From Homarus americanus (Eukaryota; Arthropoda; Malacostraca; Decapoda; Nephropidae), in the NCBI RefSeq assembly GCF_018991925.1, contig NW_024756914.1:7272031-7336030 (forward strand): a stretch of DNA of 64,000 bases, written 5' to 3'. The notes under the pieces are model-generated. The model had not been told where the DNA came from and did no database searches. It was given only the letters and a program-made list of their open reading frames with translations. This document shows, in pieces, positions 15,893-26,775 of the stretch. Position numbers and translations under genes: made by a program. Position 1 is the stretch's first letter. Each line of letters opens with the position of its first letter.

Positions 15893-17040
15893 GAGGTGTG
15901 TGTGTGTGTGCTTAGGGCTGGGAGTGAGGAGGGGTGGTGGTGGTGGGTAGTAGAAGATGAGGTGTGTGTGGTGGTGAGATGGAGGGTGTGTGGTGGTGGG
16001 AAGATGGAGGGTGGTGGTAGGTGGATGGGTGGTGGTGGTAGAGGATGGAGGTGGTGGTGGTGAGGATGGGAGGTGTGTGTGGTGGTAGAGGAGGAGGTGG
16101 TGTGGGAGATGGAGGGTGGTGGTGGTGGTAGAGGATGGGAGGGGTGGTGGTGGTAGAGGATGAGGTGTGGTGGTGGTGGTGGGAGATGGAGTGGTGTGTG
16201 GTGGTGGTGGTGGTAGAGATGGGAGGGTGTGTTGGTGGTAGAGGATGGGAGGGTGGTGTGGTGGTGGTGGTGGTAGAGATGGAGGTGTGGTGGGTGTGGG
16301 GAGGATGGGAGGTGGTGGTGTAGAGGAGGGAGGTGTGGTGGTGGTGGTGGTGGTAGAGGATGGGAGGGTGTGTGGTGGGATGGAGGTGGTGGTAGAGATG
16401 GGAGGTGTGTGGTGGTGGTGGTGGTAGAGGATGGGAGGGTGGTGGGTGGTGGTGGTGATGGGAGGGTGGTGGTGGTGGTGGTAGAGGATGGGAGGTGGTG
16501 ATGGGAGGTGTGGTGGTGGTGGTGTACAGGATGGAGGTGTGTGATGGGTGGTGTGGTAGAGGATGGAGGATGTGGCGGTGGTGGTAGAGGATGGAGGTGT
16601 GTGGTGGTGAGTGGTGTGTGGTGGTGGTAGTGTGGGAGGGTGGTGGCTGAGGATGAAGGGTGGTGGTGGTGGATGGGATGTATGTGGTGGTGGTGGTAGA
16701 GGATGGGAGGGTGTGTGGTGGTGGTGTGGTGAGGAGGGTGTGTGGTGTGAGCAGGAGGATGGGAGGGTGTGTGTAGTGGTGGGAGGTGTGTAGAGGATGG
16801 GAGGGTGTGTGGTGGTGGTAGAGGGTGTAGTGTGGTAGTGTAGAGGGTGGGGAGAGGTGGAGAGATATAGGTGGGGAGGGTGGTGGTAGAGGAGGGAGAG
16901 TGTGGTGGTAGAGGGTGGGGGTGGTGGTAGAGGATGGGAAGGTGTGGTAGTGTGTAGAGGGTGGGGGAGAGTGGCGGAGGAGAGTAGGTGGGAGGGTGGT
17001 GATAGAGGATGGGAGAGTGTGTGTAGAGTGTAGTGGTGAT
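15893..17040. repeat. 1.1-kb G/T-rich minisatellite (GTGGTGGTAGAGGATGGGAGG)
   Basis: Units alternate a GTGGTGGTGG stretch with TAGAGGATGGGAGG, with an irregular period. It is entirely G+T+A on the plus strand, so the ELAV transcript carries a CCACCA/CCUCC-rich tract. It generates a 398-codon Thr/Pro/His artefact open frame on the minus strand. Confidence 0.95.
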
Positions 17041-17059
17041 AGATGGTTGAGGAAGGAGC

Positions 17060-18340
17060 TGCCAGCGAGTGTTGACGTAAGGTTGTCAGTAAACTGACAT
17101 ACCGGCACGTTGCTGGACTAAAGTGTTTACCTGTACTGACATCTCAACGGGCCAAAACTCATGATCAGGTAAGCTTCGTGTTAATCTACACCAATATTCA
17201 TTTAAATTATGACGTGACAGATGGATCCAGTATACCCCCCGAAATCATTAAGTGACCTTAATAGAGAAATAAGCCACTAAACTATCCTCAATGCAGGAGA
17301 TAAAGCGGACAAGTTAGGCGGTCTGTGACAACAACACTCGCCAACTTTATCTTCACTTGCACTAATTTGATACGTCTTACACGGCGCAGTCAAGAAATAA
17401 GCCACCCGCACCAACACTTTACTCAAAACTTGTTGAGCAAACTTGGAGCTAAGTAATGGTGCAACAATGAACAAAAACTGGAGACCTTGTTCAGGGAGTT
17501 CTCGCAGTGTTGTAATGGTAACACACCCCGTTACGGCGTGTTTAAGTAAAGCAATGAGGCCAAAACCTATGACTGGGAAGCCCACGTTGAATGCTTAGCG
17601 GCGGTGCTATTATGGTTTGAAATTTTAAATATAAAATGACGCTATGTAGCACCACCGCACGTTAAATCCAGATAACTCCGGTAATGATGGCACTATTACA
17701 AAGGATACATTCGTTAAAACTTCCTGCTACTCTGCAACAGTACATTACCAGAGTCCATAAGTTGGGCTGCTGATACGGCACCAAAATGTACGAGTCATAA
17801 TTCCATTAATAAGATGAAGCAAGCTTAAGAGGGTCTGATGTAAGAAAACTGACAGTTGCTTGCAGAGCCTGGATAAATGTCGTCCCTTCTGCATAATAAC
17901 GAAGACCACATTTTCTGCCTGGTTCTGGGAACTTACTGACATCAACACAGGAAGAAACAGGTACATGGGGAGAAGTGCAGGAACAAGAGAGGGGGGGACA
18001 AAGAACAGGGCGGATACAAGTGAGAAAAAAGAAAATAAACAAAAGAGGGCGAGTACAAATAAAACAGGGTTGGAACAAGGAGCAAGGCAAGCAAGGAGCA
18101 AGGTGATACAAGAAATTATAAAACTAAGCCTGGTAATGAAAATGTCTAGCGGAAATAAACACAAAAAATGCCTGAAATGAATAAAACTCTACACGTGGCA
18201 GGAAAATGTTAGCATAAAATACCCAATTATGCAAACGTAAGGAAAAATTTAAAAGGAAACAGTAAAGTGTATGTAATATACGACTAGGAAAATACCTGTA
18301 GGAAATAAGAAATTGTCTAACAGGAAAAATGTTCAAGAAA
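17060..18340 (-). other. Unique intronic sequence
   Basis: About 1.3 kb without tandem repeats or recognised genes. On the sense strand an acceptor-like TTTCTTCCTGTG...GTCAG near 17935 precedes an open stretch ending at 17806. It is described among the findings as a weak alternative terminal exon. Confidence 0.6.
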
Positions 18341-18355
18341 TATTAGAAAGGCTGT

Positions 18356-18480
18356 AGAAAATAGGAAAAGTGTACAAGGAAATAGGAAATGTGTACAAGG
18401 AAATAGAAACTGTGTACAAGAAATAGAAATGTGAACAAGGAAATAGGAAATGTGTACAAGGAAATAGAAACAAAAGGGAA
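18356..18480. repeat. Minisatellite of about 21 bp (GAAATAGGAAATGTGTACAAG)n
   Basis: Five to six units with small deletions, A/G-rich on the plus strand. Confidence 0.85.
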
Positions 18481-18579
18481 ATAGGGAATGAAAGAAAAAG
18501 TCTGCAAGGAAATAAGAAAGTTCTGCAACAGGAATATTGCCATGGAATGAATTTTACCCAAACGTGTTACAGGAGGAAA

Positions 18580-19510
18580 AAAGTTGACAATGGAAGAGGG
18601 ACACAGAATAAATAATGGGGGGCACAAACAGGAGAAGGATGGAGGGAGGGGGACAAGGAAGACAAAACAGGGGGGAGGGGGGAGGTTCACGGCACAAACA
18701 TGGGAGGAAGACAAAAAGGAGGAGGAGGGGAAACACAAACAAGTGGAGAAAAAAATTAGGGGATGAGGAAAGATGCAGGTAAGGGAGAGGGAAGGAGTAC
18801 AAACAGGTGGGGGGAAAGTGGGGACAAAGAGGGTGGACTGGAAAGGGAGTGGGGTGCATGTTCTTCTCCATGGGTTAACCGTAATGAGAGGAGAGTCTTA
18901 CATGAGGTTTGACGATAAAAAAAAAGAGGGAGAGACAAAAATATTTAACAATAGGGGGGGAAAAACAACTAGGACATTTATAAAGGAAGAAGAGAGGAGG
19001 AGGAGGGGAGGAAGAGAGAGGGATGGGGGAGGAGGGGATGGGGGAGGAGAGGGGAGGGGGGGAGGGAAAGAGGGGAGGGGGAAAGGAAGAGGAGAGGGGG
19101 AGGTGGGGAGGAGAGAAGGGGAAAGGGAGATGAGGAGGAGAGGGGGGGAAAAGGAGATGAGGGAGAGGTAGAGGGAGAGGAGGAAGGAGAAAGAGAGAGG
19201 AAGAGAGGGGGGAGAAGACGACCTAAGAACAAAAGCTTAAAATATAGGAAAAGGTCGGAACAAAATCTAAGAAGGATGAAGACAAAAAGATGTACAGTAG
19301 AGTATACAAACTTTTCACGGACGAAATAGTGACAACAGGTAAAAGGAATGTCTCTGGGAAGAAGGAAGTGAAAGGAGGAAGAAGGGAAAATGAAGGAAAG
19401 GAAGGAAAAAACGGAAAAAAGGAAGGTAAAGAGAAAGGAAGGAAAATGAAAGAAAAAGGAAAGAAGGAGGAAGGAAAAGAAGAGAAATGAAGGAAAAAGA
19501 AGGAAGAGGT
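18580..19510. repeat. Purine-rich tract including GGGGA and (GGAA)n arrays
   Basis: Nearly 1 kb of G/A-rich sequence, densest at 18970-19215 (AGGAGAGGGGGAGG type) and 19370-19510 (GGAAGGAAAA type). The sense strand of the ELAV intron is correspondingly polypyrimidine. No coding potential was found beyond repeat shadows. Confidence 0.85.
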
Positions 19511-19953
19511 AAAACAAAGAACACATGAAGGAGGAAGAGGCACACGTTAGAAAATGTTCAGGTAAAAGGAGACAAAGATCCAGCCGGAATTAACTCCCTA
19601 AAGTTAAAAAAGGAAAAATAAGAGCCAGAGGTTAAAATGTGTTCTGGGGGGACACAAAGATGAGGTTGACAAACACAAATCGGGGTTGAGGGTAAAATAA
19701 CTTGGAAGTAAGATGTGTACTGAATGGTTTTAAGAGAAGGTTCAATACTGATGAGATATATACCGGACGCTGTTATAGGACCTGGGAGTGGATAGCTGTA
19801 GAGAATAGGACTTGACGTTATGTAGACAGACAGGATAGTAAAGATCAACACTGCTGTAGAAAATTGGATTATTTATCACCCAATTTTTGTACAAGAGTAA
19901 AGCAATTGTCTGCGGGTTTTTTCCCACAACAGAAAATGTAAAAAACTCAGAAG

Positions 19954-19956
<3 letters not shown>

Positions 19957-20029
<73 letters not shown>
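19957..20029. repeat. (TA)n microsatellite, 73 bp
   Basis: Perfect TA repeat. Confidence 0.98.
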
Positions 20030-20031
<2 letters not shown>

Positions 20032-21285
20032 CGGGGAGGCTTGAGCTATGGATGAAACCTTTGTTAGTAGTGTCGGGATGTGGGTTAAAACATGACAGGG
20101 ATTCGAGGGTATGGGACGCACCTGTTTCATACTGGTTTTAGACGAAGCTTATACACAGTACTGGGGACAAACTCATCCCTGTATCGGTAGTCTTGGAATA
20201 GCTTTATTCGGATCATGTGAGGAGGTGTATATGACGGAAGCAGCAGCAGCACAGTGACATGAATGGACAGTAAGCGTCGGTATTATTATGGTACACACAA
20301 CCAACTGATCCATAGAGTTCCTGACAGCATGGCAATGTATTACAGAGGATGAAGTCAGGCAAACTATCACATACCAAATATTGATAAAACAATTGTGCAT
20401 TAACGTATGATTTCTCTCAACTGATAATTACCGATTTTTTTTTATCACGTATTAAATTACAGGACAGAAAAAGTCAAATATAAAAACTACCAACACACGT
20501 TACGAGAGTTTAACTTCTTTAACACACTACACCTCCCATCCTTCCTTCAGTCTTCCCTGGGTGGAGGCAACAACAATGAACACCACAACAACTGGCGTTC
20601 ATCTTACATTCTAATGCTTACAATAAACTCATTCCAATACGTAAAATATAGTTCATTTTAGGTGTGTGTGTGTGGTACCTGGAAATTGTCTGTCTGTGGA
20701 AACCTTTAACTATGATTGTAATGTCACGTGTATCACCTACGATCAAAACAAAACGTCAATGTAAATTAAATGACAAAGGTAACACATGCCACGTCAAGGT
20801 ATCTCACAGGTGATGTTGAATGCGATAACTGAACGCCTCATTCTGCAACACATACACACACCTAACAAGACGCCTTCAACATATTATGACTTAACAACGG
20901 CAAATAGTCTCAAAGGGATTAAGCACGTCGGCACGCGTCTACTTGTACAGTATTGCATTACAGGCCGCTTCATTATATAAGCAATGTGTAACAACCATAA
21001 CATCAAATGCTCTAATACCTCCTGAAGTTAAACTGTGAGTGTCAATACGGCTGCTGCTCCTATGTATAATATTTACGCTACTAAAGACACCCAGGCTAAT
21101 AGGTACAGTCCATGAACGTGAGATAGTGTGTGTGTGTGTGTGTGTGTGGTTGAGGGTTTTGAAGGCATCATGACAAAACGCCAAAATCATCCAGCCCGTT
21201 AACTTCGCTCCGTATATACTGTAATGATATATCTTACATTAACTTGCAAGAACCTCGCTTGGCCTACTGCTAACACTTATGAAAC
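20030..21285 (-). other. Unique intronic sequence
   Basis: No gene was recognised. It contains a short (TG)n run at 21126-21148 and otherwise AT-rich unique sequence. Confidence 0.6.
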
Positions 21286-21289
21286 TTGG

Positions 21290-22175
21290 TAGGAAAAGGG
21301 GGGGGGGAGGCAGGGGGGGACAGGAGATGGGGGAGGTCAGGAAGGGGGAGGTCAGAGGGAGTCAGAAGGGGGGGAGAGGGAGAGAAGGGGGGGAGGAGTC
21401 AGAAAGGGGGAGGGAAGGGACAGGAGGGGGGAAGGAGTCAGGAGGGGGAAGGAGAGGGAGGGGGGGGAAAAGGAGTCAGGAAGGAGGGAAGGGATCAGGA
21501 AGGGAAGGGGAAAGGAGTAGGAGAAGGAGGGAAAGGAGTCAGGAAGGGGAGGGAAAGGAAAGAAGGGAGGGAAGGGGGGAAGGAAGAGCCAGGGGAAGGG
21601 AAGGAAGTCAGGAAGGGGGGGAAGGAGGAGGGAAGGGGGAAGGGAAGGAGTCAGGAAGGGAGGGAGGAAGGAAAGGAGTCAGGAAGGGGGGAAGGAGGAG
21701 TAAGGAAGGGGGGGGAGGAGTCAGGAAGGGGGGGGAGGAGGGAAAGGGGTAGGAAGGGGGGAAGGGGAGGGAATCAGGAAGGGGAAGGAGGAATCAGGAA
21801 GGGGAGGGAGGGAGGAAGGGAGGGGGGGGGGAGGGGAAGGGAGGAACAGGAAGGGGGAGGGAGGGGAAGGGGGAGGAGGGAGGAGAGAAGGGGAGGAGGG
21901 ACAGAAGGGGGAGGGAGGAGTGGGAAGGGGGAGGAGGAGTCAGAAGGGGGGGAGGGGGGAAGGAGGGAAGGGGGGGAGGAGGAGCCAGGGGGGGAGCTGG
22001 AAGGGGGGAGGGAGGGAGGGGAAAGGAGGAGGGAAGGAGGGAGTCAGGAAGGGGAGGGAGGAAGGAGAGCTGGGGAGGAGTCAGGAAGGAGTCAGGAATG
22101 GAGGAAGGGAGGAGGAAGGGGAGGAGGAAGGGGAGGGAGTCAGGAAGGGGGCAGGAACAATCGGGAAGAGGGGCA
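21290..22175. repeat. Purine minisatellite, about 900 bp (AGTCAGGAAGGGGGAGGGAGG)
   Basis: Units contain GTCAGGAAGGGG followed by GGGAGGGAAAGGA in varying length. The plus strand is almost pure G/A with many GGG or longer runs, so quadruplex or triplex (H-DNA) formation is plausible. It creates a 324-codon Gly/Arg/Glu artefact open frame on the plus strand. Confidence 0.95.
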
Positions 22176-22279
22176 GCAGTCACGATGGAGGGAAGAGAAG
22201 GAAAAACACCGAAGTATAAAAATATACGAGGGACGAGAGAAGACTGGGAGAATAGAGTAAGACTTTCTTGACTGCCCAT

Positions 22280-23140
22280 TATATATCAAAAATAGCTCAT
22301 TATTTATTCAACTTATCATCAAACTATTAAACACTGGTAGTTTATGTATGTGGGGGGGGGAGGGGGATTGGGGGGTGACATCATCTGGAACCATTCTAAA
22401 CTATCCCAAAACTACAGGCACTTCAGAAACTATCGCGCAGGACCACTCTTCCTCTGACACACATTTTAGTATAAATTCAGTAGCGTACAATTCCAATTTT
22501 TTTTTTTTTTTGTACTTTGTAGAATTCAATTTCATGTAAGTGTGTGCACCTGACAGTCTTGGGTGTTTTACCAATATTTAGCAAGACATCTTGTTCCAAT
22601 ACGCCGTGAATTTAATACACAAGTGCACCAAATGTATTGAAGTTATTAAAGTGAAGGATAAGCATGGCAGTATTGGCGGTTTTTGTCTTTTATAATACCC
22701 TCGCCCTTCATGCGCGGAAAAAAGGAAAGTTTTACCCTTACTCCACGTTATTTCATACACTGAATTTCATGGATGAGAAAAGTAAATTAAAGTTTTGGCG
22801 AGCCCAGAGTCCCTGCCCATAAAAGCTGGGGGGTGAGGGCGAGGGAGTGTGGCTGCCTGGAATTCCAGAAGCCAGAGAGGTGGGCGAGCAATCTGCTGAA
22901 TTTTACACCATTCTGCCGCACTAAATACAATTCTTTTCTCCATTTCATAATCAACCTTGACGATTATTCATTTTTTAAAGAAGCTTGAGCCACCACCAGT
23001 GTTATTAAGCACCTTTCACTTCGTGTTTATGATGATGGCCACGAGGCACTGGACTGCTGCCAACTTCTACAGATTCCTCTATTTATAAAACAAATTTAAC
23101 CAAAAGATTCTTGGTGCAGTACCCCACGGGATACAGTGAC
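22280..23140 (-). other. Unique intronic sequence
   Basis: About 860 bp of AT-rich unique DNA without a recognised gene or tandem array. Confidence 0.6.
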
Positions 23141-23142
23141 CG

Positions 23143-23267
<125 letters not shown>

Positions 23268-23504
23268 ACGGTAAATGAGGGAGGGGGAAATTCACCATTG
23301 ACTTGGGAAAAGGCACCAATAACCATTCCTTGGGACGGGACTGCGAGGTCAACAATCATCTCTGGAGAGGAGGAACGGGACCCGAATCATCCCCGAGGTG
23401 AGGGAATGAAACCACACTAAACTCTGAGGGAAGAGACAACAATCACCTCTGGGTACAATAGAGAAGTTATCCATGTATCAGGGGAGGCGTTGAGGCAACA
23501 AAGG

Positions 23505-23610
23505 AGGGAGGAGGAAGAGGAGGAGGAAGAGGAGGAGGAGAGGAGGAGAGGAGGAGGAGGAGGAGGAGGAGGAGAGAGGAGGAGGAGGAGGAGGAGGAGG
23601 AGGAGGAAGC
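23505..23610. repeat. (GGA)n / (GAG)n trinucleotide repeat
   Basis: About 100 bp of GGA trinucleotides with a few GAG/GAA interruptions; poly-Ser/Pro/Leu frames on the minus strand are artefacts. Confidence 0.95.
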
Positions 23611-24229
23611 AAGTGACCAACACAAATCATTGAAGAAAATGGTTTGCAGAGGAAATGAGTTGGTATCATGGCTTCCGGGTGAAGTTCGGGAAGCAACACC
23701 AACCACGCTAAGGTAGTGACGGAAACGATACTCCGAAGGCAGAACGACGACTACGACCACTGAGAGCGAAGAGGGGGAAAACAACACCATACCATGTAAG
23801 GGGGGGGAGGGGGAAGGAAGGAAGAGACTAGCTGGTCACGCCGATGACACATGAGGTAAGGAGGCGAAGTTACTCCTCACCTTAGAAAGATAAAACCCTA
23901 ACTTCATCTAGGGGAGACAAAGGCAGCACCACAAAAACGGACCAAATCGACCATCAGGAGGTGGAAGGGTGTAATTAGTAGGCCAGGAAGGTAAGGGGGG
24001 AAATGACCAGAAAAGGAAGAATGGGACAATAACTATCCCAGGTGAGTATAGTGAGGACAATAACTACCTGAGGAGAGGGGGGATGGACAGTCAGAAACTA
24101 CCAAGAATATCAAGGTTGTGTTCGGATATAATGGGAGGAAAATAGAGTCAAGAAGCGTTTATGGAGTAAGAGGAAACCCATCATTCAGGAGGAATACTTA
24201 CGCCACCAACCAAGAGGAGGAAAATGGCT

Positions 24230-24560
24230 ACCACCATCCATTACCATCACCATGAACATCTGAGCCCTTCGGCAATTATTGTGAGCATCTACTAGTCAAT
24301 TAACATCAGTGAGAGCACCTGTGAACCACTTAATGAGCTCTTGTGAGTCACCTGGCTTCATTAGGAGAATCAATTAAATCACCCGGAGGTCATTATGAAC
24401 ACCTGGCATCATTATGACCACCTCATCTGGGGCCACGATACCCCGAGTCAAGACGCATCATTATGAATCACTTTTGAGTCATTATGAGTCACTTGGCATT
24501 ATCTGCACCCCATGACTCACTTCGGGTCATTATGAGCACCAGCGAGTCTACATTATGAGC
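24230..24560. repeat. Degenerate tandem repeat with CATTATGAGCACCTG-like core
   Basis: Diverged units of roughly 30-40 bp share ATTATGAGCACC, ATTATGAGTCACTTG or ATTATGACCACCT. They are old and decayed. A similar loose pattern (GGTAATGAAGAGG) continues at 25340-25760. Confidence 0.65.
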
Positions 24561-24720
24561 CTTGACGAGAGCATGAGAGAAGTCGAGGGTGATTCAGACG
24601 CCTCAAGCACCAGGTGAGGCCATAAAGGCTTACGAGGTCTCCCAAAGAAAGAACGAGAAAACTTCAAACCAAAAGCAACGCCATCGACTGAGACAAGACC
24701 AGTTAGGAGGGAAGTTTGAG

Positions 24721-25000
24721 TGTCACCAACCATCCAGGGAAGAGTCGATCACCACCTGAGTGTCACCAACCATCCAGGGAAGAGTCGACTATCACCCGAG
24801 TGTCACCAAACATCCAGGGAAGAGTCGATCACCACCTGAGTGTCACCAACCATCCAGGGAAGAGTCGATCACCACCTGAGTGTCACCAACCATCCAGGGA
24901 AGAGTCGACTATCACCCGAGTGTCACCAAACATCCAGGGAAGAGTCGATCACCACCTGAGTGTCACCAAACATCCAGGGAAGAGTCGATCATCACTTGGG
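24721..25000. repeat. 40-bp satellite in a 120-bp higher-order pattern (seven copies)
   Basis: Monomers start at exactly 24721, 24761, 24801, 24841, 24881, 24921 and 24961, each beginning TGTCACCAA. Copies 1-3 and 4-6 form two identical 120-bp trimers: two variants end GATCACCACCTGAG and one ends GACTATCACCCGAG, with AAC/AAA variants in fixed places. The 40-bp period is not a multiple of three, so the open frame across it only repeats at 40 codons. Confidence 0.95.
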
Positions 25001-25009
25001 GCAGAACAT

Positions 25010-26430
25010 AGTTGACAGTAACCATATTGGAACGGGAGCCAACAGTCATTGAGGAGGAAAAAGGAAACTCAACAACCGCTGAGGGAGGAGAGCCAAAAAC
25101 CATCTAGGAGGGACATGGAACCAACATCTACCGAGGGGTGATGAGGGGTACTAAAAGCAACCTGGAGGAGGAGTAGAGGAGAGGAAAGAAGAGAAGGGAG
25201 GAAAGGGGAGTTGAGGGAAGAGGAAGGGAGGAACGGAAGGGGTAGAAAGGGAGGGAAAATAAGAGACGGACCCCCCAAAAAGTCTAGGGAAGAAAGGAAG
25301 TGGAGGAGGAGGGGGGGATTAGATCTCTGGGCGTTAATGAGGTAATACTAACCTCCGTGGGTAATCAAGAGGCTTATCACCATGGTAACGAGGATAGCTT
25401 ATTACTATTTCGCTTAATGATAAGCACTTAACACCACCTGGGTAATGAAGAGGCTAAATGATCATTATACTTTTTTTTAATTCTCATTTTAACTCGTTCC
25501 GATACAAGGTGGAGTGAGTCAAGTGGGGCTAATTAAATTTTCGATAGTCAAATGAAAACAAAATTGACTAAATACTGTGGGTAACAAAGTGTTCCACCAT
25601 AATTGTGAACAAGTGAACAGGTGCTAATTACTCGGTGGGGGAGGGGTGGGGGGGGGGCGAAGGGGGTTAATGAGAGGGTATTTTTCATCTCTAGGGTCTA
25701 AACTATTACTAACGACTCCCAGGTAATGAAGAGCAGTCTATCCCCATCGAAGTCATGAGGAGTTACCACCACCTTCGGGGTACTATGGAGGGGTTATTAT
25801 CCAGATAATAGGGAGAGATCGCTGTGTCGTGGGGTTATAATAGGAAGCTCTGGCTCCATAGTGCCTTTTCCCACCCCCTGAGATAATGAGATCACGGGAA
25901 AATGTTTAGAATATAATAAGAGAATATTACCCGTGGAGTATTAAGACGCCCATCTTTAAGGTAACAAGGATAAACTTACTGTAGCTGCCAACTGATGAGA
26001 AGACATTATTACTTTCATGACAGCGACAGAGAACGAGTGATGTGTATCATTCTGCCAGTGGGGAATCATACTCGAGAGCTGATCCAACCTCGTGATGTGT
26101 AACACTACCATAACCACCTTTGTTCTGTGCACTCTACTCACTCAACTACAAGATACAGTTTTCCTTTTGTCGAACATAATACTGTACGTCGGAAAGTGAG
26201 CTTCATCCTAACTTATTAATAGCCAGTAACTATTATCCCACCCCTATAGATGTCAATCGAGTAAAAAAAAATGCGAACTGTAACTCCATATTGAAGTGTA
26301 GAAATATTTCCTGCTTCAGAAGTGTGGTGGTGTAGACGTGTCCACAGTGTGTAGACACATCCGCTGCCTCAATGAAACCAGTGTACAGGTGGCATGAGTT
26401 GGGCGAGGACGGGGAGAGGATTAAGGCAAC
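25010..26430 (-). other. Intronic sequence downstream of the hinge exon
   Basis: Mostly unique, with a purine-rich patch at 25160-25315, a G-rich patch at 25638-25665 and loosely repeated GGTAATGAAGAGG words. It holds the candidate 12-nt microexon at 25980-25991. Confidence 0.6.
25980..25991 (-). other. Candidate 12-nt hinge microexon
   Basis: On the sense strand TAATGTCTTCTCATCAG is followed by 12 nt (TTGGCAGCTACA) and then a perfect donor, GTAAGTTT. The length is a multiple of three. Spliced between the hinge and RRM3 exons it would replace one Arg with Ser-Trp-Gln-Leu-Gln and keep RRM3 in frame. It lies about 0.8 kb into the hinge intron, where insect ELAV genes use alternative mini- or microexons. 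This is a prediction from splice signals and phase only; a chance match is possible. Confidence 0.35.
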
Positions 26431-26443
26431 ACTACTGAGTTAG

Positions 26444-26463
26444 GTGTGTGTGTGTGTGTGTGT
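26444..26463. repeat. (TG)n microsatellite, short
   Basis: About 20 bp of TG; on the ELAV sense strand this reads CA. Confidence 0.9.
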
Positions 26464-26524
26464 AGTGGTCAAGACCAATACTAAAACTGTTTAGTGACTG
26501 TTTGTTTACACTAAAATGTCTTAC

Positions 26525-26556
26525 CAATGTGAAGCCCAAAAAAGTTGATAGTTCAG
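26525..26556 (-). other. Candidate 32-nt frame-breaking (poison) exon
   Basis: On the sense strand a good acceptor (TGTTGTCTTTACACCAG) is followed by 32 nt and a donor TTG|GTAAGA. The length is not a multiple of three. In the phase set by the hinge exon the second codon is TGA, so inclusion would stop the protein just after RRM2 and the hinge. It lies 219 nt downstream of the hinge exon. Prediction only. Confidence 0.25.
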
Positions 26557-26775
26557 CTGGTGTAAAGACAACACTAGGGTGTAGCAGTGGAACACAGAGG
26601 GAGCATGTTAACACTATCCAGAGGGGGGAAGAAGTGACAATATTGAGAGGGGGAAGCAAGTGATGCACTGTGGGGAAAAGAGCATGTGATCATTTGTTGA
26701 GAGGGGGGGAGCATGTGAGGGGCGGGGGTGTGAGCGTGGGGGGATGAGCGCGGGTCTCCAGCCACACAGACCCAC

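Noticed and set aside
24721..25000. CRISPR-like regular repeats
   Set aside because: Repeats are directly contiguous with no unique spacers, and the context is eukaryotic; it is a satellite.
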